Shown here in pieces: positions 1 to 10,600 of a stretch of 64,000 nt of DNA. The notes beneath the pieces were generated by a model. That model saw only the letters and a program-made list of their open reading frames with translations. It was not told the origin of the DNA and searched no databases. The stretch's first letter is position 1, and the number at the start of each line of letters is the position of its first letter. The stretch covers positions 6,882,001-6,946,000 of the forward strand of contig NC_088317.1 of the NCBI RefSeq assembly GCF_910592395.1, given 5' to 3'. This DNA is from Lineus longissimus. Lineage: Eukaryota > Nemertea > Pilidiophora > Heteronemertea > Lineidae. The position numbers and the translations under genes are program-made.

Positions 1-54
1 GTCCGCAATACAGAGGTTGTACTGTAGTTTGAATTAGTCTGTTCCTTCTTCCAG

Positions 55-322
55 GGTTGATCAGATTGGGGTCAAGTTGAACTTCGACTTTCTTATTTAT
101 TATTTGGTAAAAAAGGATGAGGCGTTGGTTTTTCCGTCGTTCCCAGTTGAGATTTCTCAAGAGTTCCGTGACACTAGTTTTGGGCTGGTTGTTCCGGGTG
201 ACGAACCGTGCTGCCCTTCTTTGTATACGTTCGATGTTAGAGGCCTCTCTGCTGTTGTCGTCAGGGTCCCAAACCTGAGAGCTGTATTCAATGGTAGACC
301 TGCACATTGTGAAATAAGCTAG
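55..322 (+). CDS. Possible 3'-terminal exon of an unrecognised gene
   Basis: A pyrimidine-rich tract ending in AG at 53-54 looks like a good splice acceptor. It is followed by 88 open codons in the frame starting at 56 and a TAG stop at 320-322; the other two frames close at once. The peptide contains FDFLIYYLVKKDEALVFPSF and ends in GRPAHCEIS. I do not recognise the family and see no domain signature. The gene body would lie left of the window. A consensus-like GTAAGT donor occurs shortly after the stop, so this could instead be chance or part of an untranslated exon. Confidence 0.3.
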
Positions 323-574
323 CTCGCGCAACCTGGGGGCATGAATGTAAGTTTCTGCTTAAGAACCCAAGTGTACGGCTGGCTCTAGTTGTGGTATTGT
401 CGATGTGCTGTCGGAAGTTGCCATTATCTTGGACAAGACTAGGCCTATAGTATACACAGTATGAGTAAGGCCTAAGGGCACTTGCAAAATGCGGGCGGGT
501 ATATAAATGTCAGATTCAGCACTATATAATAGGCCTATTCCTAGTACAAACGTCAATCATTTCAACACACTTGG

Positions 575-632
575 CGACTTTGGGTAACTTTATCTTGCCT
601 GCCTAGCTGCTGCCTATATTGTCCCTTTAATA
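575..632. mobile_element. Right-end fragment of MITE family B
   Basis: About 60 bp closely matches 27565-27625: both contain GTAACTTTATCTTGCCT and end in a CCTATA..TCCCTTTAA terminus. The left terminus was not found here, so this is a truncated copy. Confidence 0.55.
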
Positions 633-1113
633 CATAGGCATGTGACACTGACACTGACAGGGAAGAAATTAGAAAGGGAGTCATCACGTGACACATGCAT
701 GATCATCATCATCATGATTAATGACATTAGGCCTATTGAATCGTAGTTGTGGTCTGTAGCTCAGGCAAAGTTCCATGTTGTCTGGTGGTGATGTACTTAC
801 GCACTGACTTGGATTTTCCGGGAAAAGGGTACAGCTTAGAGTGGCAAATGTGGAGGTATTTCCCTCATCAGAGGGAAGAAGTGGAAAGAGCGTTGTTTCA
901 TCCACCATGTTTACAGGTTTAGCTAGTTTATCATTCTTCGAAATGCCATGCAAATTCATGAATTATACAGAACCAAGCATGCTGTTGATGACGTCATGCG
1001 TTAGTTCGCATTGCGGGAAATACGGAGTGAGATCGCCACGTGGTAATCTTCACCGGGAATGTTCAGTCACAGGCAATTGTAAATAAGAGCTCAATAATTC
1101 CCAAATCGACTGA

Positions 1114-1155
1114 CACCCCCCCCCCCCCCCACCCACACACGCACACACGCACGCT
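1114..1155. repeat. Poly-C followed by CA-rich microsatellite
   Basis: An uninterrupted run of C is followed by ACCCACACACGCACACACGC. Simple sequence. Confidence 0.85.
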
Positions 1156-1332
1156 CACCGACAATGAACAAGCCCGTTGGCTTTGAGGGTCGCAACCAGT
1201 GAGGCTGATGATGGGTGGCACTACACAGTGCGGAGGGCGGTATCAGGGGGGCGTCAGATTCGCCCCTGCTCGCGCTATGGACAGCGGTATAGTCCAAGTT
1301 CCTGCCGAGCCTAAATTGAATCTCACGGCCCC

Positions 1333-1352
1333 TATATATATATATATATATA
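1333..1352. repeat. TA dinucleotide microsatellite
   Basis: About ten uninterrupted TA units. Confidence 0.85.
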
Positions 1353-2288
1353 CATTTCTAGGTTCATAGGAACCCAAGGACGAATTCTTTGGTATTTTCA
1401 AGGCATTTCATTCAAAAATAGACCTTCAGGTGGCGCCATCTTTCACACCACACTGAAACTGAAAATCGTAAAAATCTACCAAAAAATCGTCGTCGGGGTA
1501 CAAAGTTTGAATGCGCCTAAATCAGATAAAAAATGAATGATTTGGGAATGACACTACCATCAGCAAATAGCCAAAGGCAGTCGTTTACTAAAATTGACGC
1601 GAAAATTGGGGGTCATCTCGGCTATATTTTTGCTATTTGGCTTCAAATATTCACCTTTGAAATCGCCGCCATTAGACCAATGCAAGTCTCAAGCAACCCC
1701 GACCTGGGCAACAGGAAGTTAACACCGCCTCATCACTGTATCCTTGTAAATATTGCGCTGAAAATGTCCTCATTATATCACCAAAGCCTCCTCTGCACAA
1801 TAAAACCAAGACGCTTGCATTGAGGTAAATAGCATTTCGAGCAGGCCAGGCCCATTCATGTCCATGGAAACCGCCAGAGTTTTAGGTACTATGGCCGAGG
1901 AGGAGGATAAAAGGGGTAAAACACGGATAATCCTCACCTAAGCAAAAATCCCATCACGAGGTTGAAACTGGGGAAGGGGAATCCCCAACAATGCAATGCA
2001 CAGCGTGTTAGTACTTATCACCGAACGAAAAACAATTCATGCTCTAGATTTCTGCACCCAGTCCTGAAGTCGCCTCCTTTTACCGCCGACATCAAGGGCC
2101 AGGAAATCCGTCAGACGCACCATCATAAACGGGCGGCCAATAAAATTGCTCGACACAAAGTACCTAATTAAACGACGGCGTGAATTGATAGTGCCAACCT
2201 CATAATCAGGTTACCCTTCTAAACAACATGCACTGTGCATTTGGTTCAGGCCAGCATCCCTAGATCCGTTACCCATTGAACACCTGAA

Positions 2289-2443
2289 CTGGGTTGTTCA
2301 AAATCACGTTAGTTTTAACGGCGCCGATATCTCTTAACAGGAATATTCTAATGGGATTAACTGAGAGAGATAACGTCCATAAGAATACTTAAGGCGGTAA
2401 CCGTTAACGGATAACGTCACTTTTGTGCTTTTGAACAACCTGG
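2289..2443. mobile_element. Short MITE with GGTTGTTCAAAA termini
   Basis: The left end CTGGGTTGTTCAAAATCACG is matched in inverted orientation by the right end GCTTTTGAACAACCTGG. The 155-bp interior has ACGTTAG/TTAACG-rich inverted sequence and no coding capacity. Superfamily unknown. Confidence 0.6.
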
Positions 2444-2959
2444 CCCTGGTCGTCACCTGTGATATCTTTCAGTGCGTGTCTCGCGCGACAACCACGAGTG
2501 AGTGTAATATTAGTGTTGTCGCGACGTGGACGCGTGGGAAAGGAATGGAATGCAGACTACCGATGAAGTAACAGCCCTTCTGACGGCCGATCAGGGGGAG
2601 CTATCGGTGGTGAAGGATGGATATACATGAACATGTACCCACAACGTCGGTTGATCGGCATGATTTACCGTAGACTACCAAGGCTCATACACGATCACAA
2701 TACACTGTAGTAAAAAGGAAAATGTCAAAAAGCCTCCAAGATTTCCAATAGAAATACTTCATTCTATTCACTCAACACTATAGACATTGTGAGATTTTAG
2801 GATCAATGTCAGATCGACCAGTCCGTGTATAATTCATTAGCTCATTTAGACATGTAGACCTCCTCCACTAAAGTGCAAAACGAAACGGCTACATTGTAGG
2901 CTATGCGTTAATAATAAAGGGAGCTAAAAACTTAAAGCTTTTGTATGACGCAATTCCCT
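2444..2959. other. Non-coding, nothing recognised
   Basis: No coding segment, structured repeat or RNA gene was seen. Confidence 0.4.
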
Positions 2960-3375
2960 GACACTATATTTCTCGCTCAAAGCGCTCCCTCTCCAGTGGC
3001 GTGCGATCTTTTGAATAAGTGTGTCTTCAGCTGTGTTTTGAAAATGTCGATGTTTTCTGAGTCCTGAATGATTTTGGAAGCTGGTTCCATAGCCGCAGTC
3101 CACTAGCACCGATCGCTGCGGTTTCCAATATTTGTCCTGGTTCGTTTCTCACAGAGGACCGACAGCCTAGATCTTGTTGTTCGCGTTACTTTCTTTGTCA
3201 TGTTTGTGTGAATCAGTTCTTTTAGATGTAATGGCGCGGAGTGCCTCAAACACTTGAATACCTGCAAGTGGATTTTTTCAGCTCAATCCGTGCAGAGACT
3301 GGGAGCCAGTGTAACTTGCGCAGTCTTGGCGCAATGTGGTCGAACTTCTTCTTCCTGCACTCAATTCGAGCCGGC
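2960..3375 (-). pseudogene. LINE (CR1/L2/Jockey-like) reverse transcriptase C-terminal remnant
   Basis: Read on the - strand, the sequence gives DHIAPRLRKLHWLPV near 3340-3300, then GLRLWNQLPKSFRTQ near 3090-3050, then IFKTQLKTHLFKRS after a frame change near 3045. These are the ordered signatures at the very C-terminus of non-LTR retrotransposon ORF2 proteins (RELHWLPV, LWNSLP, FKxxLKTHLF). Several frameshifts and stops lie between them, so it is dead. The upstream reverse transcriptase and endonuclease are absent, as expected of a 5'-truncated LINE copy. Clade assignment is by motif memory only. Confidence 0.75.
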
Positions 3376-3610
3376 GCAGTGTTTTGTACACGCTGCAGTG
3401 GCGCATATGGCATTACATCCTGACGTAATCAGTGGTTTGAAATATACTCTCAAACCCCTGATGAAATCCATGCCTTTCTGTGGGGAGTTAGCGGTAGGAA
3501 AAAAGCGCCCAATCAAAGCGTCGCCATGTAATAAAAGCGGACTTCGCTCGAGCAACATACACAATGTCCTTCCCGCGCCAAAATAATTATTAACATCATC
3601 AAGTCAAACG

Positions 3611-4023
3611 TACGGTGGCCCATAGAGGACATGCGTTTATTTTCAATATAATAGAAAAAAATTTTTTACAATGTGTTTTTTTTCTCTCGAATTACAACCG
3701 CCGTCGGATTTATTTCTCACCGCCGAAAAAAATATTTCCACCGCCGGGTAAAAAATAATAATTCCCACCAACGCCAAAGAAAATAATATCCACCGCGGTG
3801 GAAATTAATATCCACCGCGGTGGAAATAATATCCACCGCGGTGGAAATTAATATCCACCGCGGCGGTGGTGGGAATTATTATTTTTTACCCGGCGGTGGA
3901 AATTATTTTTTCGGCGGTGAGAAATAAATCCGACGACGGTTGTAATTCGAGAGAAAAAAATCGCTGTGGAAAAAAAATTCTAATATATTGAAAATAAACG
4001 CATGTCCTCTATGGGCCACCGTA
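3611..4023. mobile_element. 413-bp foldback (near-complete palindrome) element with 6-bp target duplication
   Basis: The ends TACGGTGGCCCATAGAGGAC and its inverse at 4004-4023 open two arms that stay complementary almost to the centre. The core is three to four tandem copies of a self-complementary ATATCCACCGCGGTGGAAAT unit. The six bases CAAACG flank it on both sides (3605-3610 and 4024-4029), as expected of a target-site duplication. No coding capacity. Confidence 0.85.
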
Positions 4024-4169
4024 CAAACGAGAGTTTCTGAGTGGAAGCCTATTGTCAATATGATCTATCCTTGTTAGAATAACTGATCTTCACCAGACTT
4101 TTGAACAGGAATTATGAGTAGGTACATTTTAACGCCCGGGGAAAAGTACGGTAAACACAGTATAGGCTC

Positions 4170-4325
4170 ACACCTCACACTTAGTGACCCTTCTGCATGC
4201 CAAGTGTCTTGCCCAAGGACCCACACCTCTACCTTCGTGATCCGTCTGCCAGGTGTCTTGCCCTAGGACCCACACCTCACACTTAGTGACCCTTCTGCAT
4301 GCTAAGTGCCTTACCCAAGGACCCA
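4170..4325. repeat. Three ~50-bp tandem repeats
   Basis: Three diverged copies of a unit containing ACCCACACCTCACACTTAGT and ending in a CTTGCCCAAGG-like sequence follow each other directly. The middle copy is the most diverged. Confidence 0.75.
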
Positions 4326-7300
4326 CTCCCCAACTACCAACATTAGCACATGTTCTCAGCTCCCAATTCCCACTCGGATATCATAATGTTGACAGCACAC
4401 AGGCGGGGGAGAGCGATGACTTTCATTCCAGACTTTCCCAGTCAAATCCATAGTTTTCCAATAACCCCAAGAATTCGGCTCAGTTTGACAGTTGGGTCTG
4501 CTATTCGGCCACAATACTGTTACCGATCTGATAGGCCCATACATATATCAATACACCGGTGTGCATATTATATTATAGGACCATACGGCAGGCCTATGCA
4601 GTCTATTACATGTATCCGGCCTGTTTGTACACCAACATGTAATCCCCGGAATTGTGAAATACATTGTTATGTAAACTACATATGTATGTGGGGTTGGTTC
4701 AAAACCTGGCACTGGCATTGGCACAAGGATGCGTCCCAAAATGGTCTGCAGTTCACTGACAGTCTCTACTAGTGTTTTATGTTAACGATCCAAGGAAATC
4801 CCAGGTTTACATTAATAAGCGCGCAGCAGAAAAGCCGAACGCCGAAGGCTTTTCTGCGAAGCGCTACTACGACGTATCCAATGTAAACAATGTTTCTCAA
4901 GTCCATGGATTCGTTTCAAATGGCTTAAACTTGACTTAAAATGGCCGCCAGAAGAGATAAACGCGCGAATGAAGCAACTCGACTATTCTGAGCTCCGAGA
5001 GAGAACCACACGATTATTCTCACTGTTTTTTAATCAAACTTCAATTTCTGGGGGTTTGCCCCCCGACATATGTGTTTTGATTTTTGATACTTTAGTGATA
5101 ATATCCAAAAGATGCTTAAAATGGATATAATCCCGAAATAATAAAGCAAAAGACGGGCAGGCGTTCGAGAAAATTTTATTTTGAGATTTCAATAAACCTT
5201 TTGAACGAATCCACATGGACCGTGGTGGAATCCGAAGACACCTTAAGGAGGAATGTATGTTGTTATGGGGTACCATTGGTTTTGCAGATCTTCTGGTTTT
5301 TTCTAAAGAATAATCAATATTCGCTAGCAGGCTTTTTATGTTCCCAGGTAGTATGAAGAGGGTTCTATGTTCTTCAGGTTCTTTGTTCATCAGTCTGGTG
5401 TTCCTCAAGAGTCAAGTGTCTTCAAGTCTCGGCCTGCAAAAACCCTTTCCAACCAATTTTTTATGCATTAACCATTCGGCAACATGTTGGTGGGGGAAAA
5501 ACCTGATCCCTGACCCCTTGAATTGGTTGCCCAGGTACGACCACAAGCAATTGTCTCAAGGAAGCCACCAGTACGACCTCTTGGGAGTCTTGCCAATATC
5601 ATGCCAGTGAAAAGGAAGGGTAATGATGGTTGAGGGTTGCAGTTAGGGTACCATCAAAGGAGTACCTCTTCCTCGCTCTGGGTTAAACGTGTCAAAGGAC
5701 TGCACCATCATGAAGGTTTGGGGGTTCCACTCGAGCGTCCCAGGGTAAGCAGCTCGAAAGGACTTATTGAGAGGCCAATAGGGGGTTTGAGGGGCCTTCC
5801 CCCCAATGCACTGGCTAAAACATGTCAGAAGGACGGGGGTTGGGTGGGAGGGGCTCTCCATGGCGACAGTTGCGCGAGTTCAATAGAGCTTGCACTTTAC
5901 ATGCCAGAGTCCCAGAATAGTCTGGACACCTTTCGGGGGGGGGACATTTTCCATTTCTTTGCCGGCTATTATGACGATGGAGTTGAGTTACTGCTAATGC
6001 GATACACGGAGAAAAATGTCTATCAAAACAAAAAATTGGCGGAAGGAACTATAGCAGGGTCCCAACCAGGGGGTTTGGGGGGTTTCCCCCCCAACCTAAA
6101 GGCGCTGCGCGCTTACTAGGGCACTGCACTGATAATATTATTGGGAAATTCCAGATCTGCTTCAGAGCATCTGATTGGCCAGCTTGACTGCATGTTCTAA
6201 ATAAAACATTCCCAATATATAGACTAGAAAAGTTAGAATTGTCTCGTGCATTTATAGAATGATGTTATAGAATCTCCAAGTGAACAAAAGTTTAAATTTT
6301 GGGAGTTGAATCATATTTACGACACAAAAATAGAACTTCCATAAGGCTCGATATAATTTAGGATGTCTGTCGGACTTAAAATATCCCACGCTGTAAAGGC
6401 CAGAGTCCTCTATTAAAACATGTGTACATTACGTGTACATTGTTGTGCATAGGTTTTGGTAAAAAAAGTACTCATTGGACCAATCAATCTGCACAAAATT
6501 TTATATGTGTCAAGAAGAACCCTTTGCCAATAGCATAATAAAGTTTTAAAAAATTCCAATACCGATTGCCTGAGAAAAAGAGATTTCCGTACACCATATC
6601 CATCAAAACGTCACTGGCGCATTGATATGGCCCTGTCAAAGTACAAGTTCTAAACTGACCAGTGAGACCACATTTTCTTAAATATATTATCAAAAAGCAT
6701 ATTTCCGTGATGGCCTGACTCTGTAGATTAAGAATCAACCACAGATTGAGAATTAATTCCACTTTGGTCCATCCCAGCCATGTATTTACCACAACTTGAC
6801 ATTTTGATAAGCTACTTCCGGTCGTGGATGAATACAGGTCTCTGCCCTAAAATAAACTCCCTATATGCAACACCTGTAAAGCACCTGGGAACAAGGTACC
6901 CAATGAAGAATGTGAAAGTAAAATCTCGTTCACCTCTGCAGCAGCCAGCACAGGTATGCCGGTCTACGTACATTCCATGCATGGCACTAAGCTGTGACGT
7001 ATGAATCAATTGATCAATAATAACAATAAAAACACGAGGTGTACGGGTACGGTGCGACTCATGCCATCTCATGATCTATGGTATAGTCTCTGTAGGCTGC
7101 CTATGCCTTGACCTACTTGCTGCATACTGTAGCCTATATGTTAGCATGTAATTAACTGACATGTTGGAATATAAGTTAGAGCAACAGACTAGGAGTGACC
7201 AGTATTAGGTGTTGGCTGCAGCCCACTAGCTTAGGTGAGGGTGTATTACATATTTTTTATATATTCTCTTTATATTTTGTTTTTTAAACTTTGAATTTAT

Positions 7301-7487
7301 TCAACTTAATGCTTACCATCAGATTTATGTATTTTTTTAATTATCTCTGTCCCTGAAACACTGTATTAGCATTTTCTGGCAAAAAATATGTCAATGCCAG
7401 TGCCAGTACCAGGTATTTAACCAACCCAGGTATGTGAGCTATATGCACGACCCATGTAATAGCTTTTCATAGTCATTACATAGACAA
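4326..7487. other. Non-coding stretch upstream of thioredoxin
   Basis: No supported exon. It contains a small foldback (4805-4889), a pair of ~35-bp inverted repeats (4690-4728 and 7391-7429), and G-rich repetitive sequence at 5760-6110 whose 160-codon open frame looks like repeat sequence and not a gene. Confidence 0.45.
4805..4889. repeat. Small foldback / hairpin element
   Basis: The inner stem GCAGAAAAGCC / GGCTTTTCTGC is flanked by AGCGC / GCGCT and an outer pair GTTTACATT / AATGTAAAC at the two ends, giving an interrupted 85-bp inverted repeat. Confidence 0.6.
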
Positions 7488-7494
7488 TATAAAT
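7488..7494 (+). promoter_or_regulatory. Possible TATA box of the thioredoxin gene
   Basis: TATAAAT lies 116 bp upstream of the thioredoxin ATG, at a plausible distance for a short 5' UTR. AT-rich matches are common in this DNA, so support is weak. Confidence 0.25.
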
Positions 7495-7609
7495 ATTGCA
7501 TTGAGTGTATCGATCGGTCTACTGCCAGCTCACATAGCGACCAGAGTCGAATAGCCTACTGACGTATATATACCATTGTTGCACATTCCTCGACCCGATC
7601 AGAATCAAA

Positions 7610-7633
7610 ATGGTGATTGACCTTGGAACCAAG
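7610..7633 (+). CDS. TXN: Thioredoxin exon 1 (MVIDLGTK)
   Basis: Eight codons from the start ATG to a GTAGGT donor. Codes for residues 1-8, the first beta strand. Confidence 0.9.
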
Positions 7634-10600
7634 GTAGGTATCTTTTCCTGTAAAGACCAGTTCATTAATTTGGAACATGAAAAGTTGGAAAAGGACCTTT
7701 GAAATGTCAAGTTCTTGCCAAAATGGTGGTGTCGATGGCCAACCCTTAAGGGTTGACCATATAGGTACCATCATTTTGACAAGAATACAAAATCCTAAAG
7801 CAATTGGAACTCCTTTAAAGTGAAAATAATGCCAATTTCGAGGGTGGGATTCTGTTCTCGGGAGAACAGAGAACAGACTCCCACCCTTGAAATGGGCATA
7901 CACTTTGTTTTCAAGGAGTTCTAATAGCTTTAGGATTTCAAGTTCTTGGCAAAATGGTGGTGCCTATGGTCAACCCTTAAGGTGGATGCCTTCTTGGATT
8001 TTGCCCCCTCCCCCTGCATATCATAAAGCTATCTACGCCTGTAATATAAACTGTTATAGCTATATGAATTGTTAAGAATTATTTGGCACTCTTACTAATT
8101 GAAATACATGTACTACGAGTCGAAAAGTGATGTTCTGGCCAAAGGTAGTTGACCTCAGGAATTAATGTGACCAGATAACATTTACCAAAATATGGCGTTG
8201 CACAACATTAGATTATCGTTAGGGTATAGGCCTTACCAAAGCTAAAGAAACAGAGTACATGTACATGTACATTACATGTGTTGCTCTTTGAACTTTGTCA
8301 ACTAAGGCCGGTCAACTAGGACACCGGCTGCCCGGGGCTGTGATTAATACATTTTATGATGAGTCGTCAGATCAGATCTAGTACATGTCTGAAAATTACT
8401 ATAACCTGCGTGCTTGGATTGGTTTACATTGTATTTTCAGGCGGACTTTGACAAGGCCCTCATAGAAGCCGCTGACAAGTTGGTGGCAGTTGATTTTACC
8501 GCCGTCTGGTGCGGACCATGTAGAATGATTGGCCCAAAGTTTGTGGTATGTTCTTATTACTGTTTCATTGGAGTTGTCAGCCGGATTTGATAATGTTCTG
8601 TCAACCGCCGAATATTAGCGGTCGTTTTTGCGAAAAACCTCGATTCGCGAAAATGTAAATCGAATCGCAAAAATATAACGGTGCGAAAATTTGGCGGTGT
8701 ACAGTATGTACATATATGGGAACAGCCATTTCTTGCGGAAATCCATTTCACTTAGTTATCAAAGAAAGACTGTATTGGTCGCATACATGTACACGTGTTG
8801 TTTTGTTCGTTGTGCCTCAAACGCACATTTAGGTTTGTCTTGGCTCTGAATCACTGAGTACAAGAGCATCATAAGAAGATCGCGCTTCTACAGGAAGAAC
8901 ATTCCAATTGCGTATTTAGACCATATCCACAACTCCGTGGATATGGTCTATTGTTTTTACTGAGCCGATCGCCAGGACCCGAGGGATGTGGTTTTCGACA
9001 CGTATCTCCGAAACTGCCGCACGGAACGACCTGAAATTTGGTTAGGTTACGTTTCATAACCTGCTATCGAACAACGTGTACTTTATTTTTGCAGCCGTTG
9101 CTTACTTTTTTAGTTTTCGGGTGATTTTTGATGAAAATCGCCGGTTCTGAACCGTTCCGGTAATAGCACTGCCTCCCGCGTTTTTACCGATTAGGCAAGT
9201 TGCTCAACGTTGATCTGTCCCGCCATGAACAGGTGGGAGGATACCCGCTACATGGAAGAGCCAACAGACATTTCGTCTACGCATTCTAGACTGGGTGAGT
9301 GTGATTTTTTCGTGATTGTAATCGCCCTCAAATTTATGTTGAAACACTGCATCAGACAAAATTAACTCATCAGAGGTCAAGAAAAGGATCTTAAGAATAT
9401 ATATTCGCTGTTAGTTTGGGTGATTATAGGGAGCACGTCCATCTTTTGAGGCAAACTTGTCATCCGAAAGTTTCCAGATCCCCGCAATGGCGGATATACA
9501 TTCATCAAAAAAATTACGAATTCGGGCAAGTTTCATCAAACTGTGCGCCTGAAACACCTAAGAATGTCTCAAAATCACCCAGACTCTACACATGAGATAT
9601 ACCTTCACTGAAAATAATTGCTAAAACCTCGCTTAACGTGTCGCGAGTGCTGAAAGCAACAGTTTTGGAGATCGTTTTTCTGTACATCCTGCTCACTCCT
9701 GTAGAAATATACAGTAAAGCACGTATACACGTGCAGTGTAAATGGACACACGAATGTACACACCTTCTGAAAATATTGTCAGCAAAGGTGATAAGTGTTT
9801 GTTCTGAATTATGACAATGAAATTCATAGACTATTAGCAGGTAGTCAGTGTCTGTTGGTCTGAATAATGAATGATAAAACTTCTGGTGAAGTTAAAATAT
9901 TTCCTCGCTCTGTTTTACAGCCTGACGCAGTGACAGGGATGATCAGCATCTGTTCTGTTCTGCGACCGCATCAGTCACGGATATAGGAGCCTTGACCACG
10001 AGGAGCTGATGAGGCAAAGTCGTATAACCGTCTTAACCTTGACATCGGTGCAGTGCTGAATTTGCCGTCCGAAGACAAACCAGTATAATATTCCAGCCGT
10101 ATTTCGTTCTTTTCACTGTAATACTTTTACTTCAAAAAGACTGAATAAATAAACCTACTGTGGCAGTTAGTTTAAAAAGATATTATTGCATTTTACGTTT
10201 TTACTCTTAGTGCTGATCGGTCATACCCCTTGGGCCTGGCCGTAACCGTCCTTGCATACTGGTTGTCTCGATGCCGTATGCTATGACCATGTATATATCT
10301 ACTGGACTGGTTTGTTGTACCATGTTGAAGGAATTTTATGTAGAGATCAAGACACTTCCCTCACATCACAATCTACACCTCAAAAGAATGGTTGTAAAAA
10401 TCCTTGCCATGATTCCCGTTGCCCCTATGTTGTGACCATGCATGCATCAATGGCCTGGGATGTTGCAACCTACACTTCAAAGGAATGCGAAGTCTAAATC
10501 ACATTTATTTTTTGTCCCCAGGTTGTGACTTTCCTAACAGCAATTGCAGACCATATCCCTGGTGATAGTGTTTTGTCATCTTAAAAATGAGCACCAGGAC

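Larger units (their letters stand above)
323..2288. other. Non-coding stretch with two microsatellites and one MITE end
   Basis: No exon-like segment with convincing splice sites and recognisable protein was seen on either strand. It holds a fragment of a dispersed element (575-632), a poly-C/CA tract (about 1114-1155) and a TA tract (1333-1352). Confidence 0.5.

Noticed and set aside
5637-6119. 160-codon open frame on the + strand
   Set aside because: Gly/Pro-rich ends (PGGLGGFPPN) come from G-run repeat sequence. No domain, no splice context, and composition typical of dispersed repeats.
9181-9297. Candidate internal exon ending CTGGGTGAGTG in thioredoxin intron 2
   Set aside because: There is a donor-like site but no open frame of useful length, and thioredoxin is complete without it.
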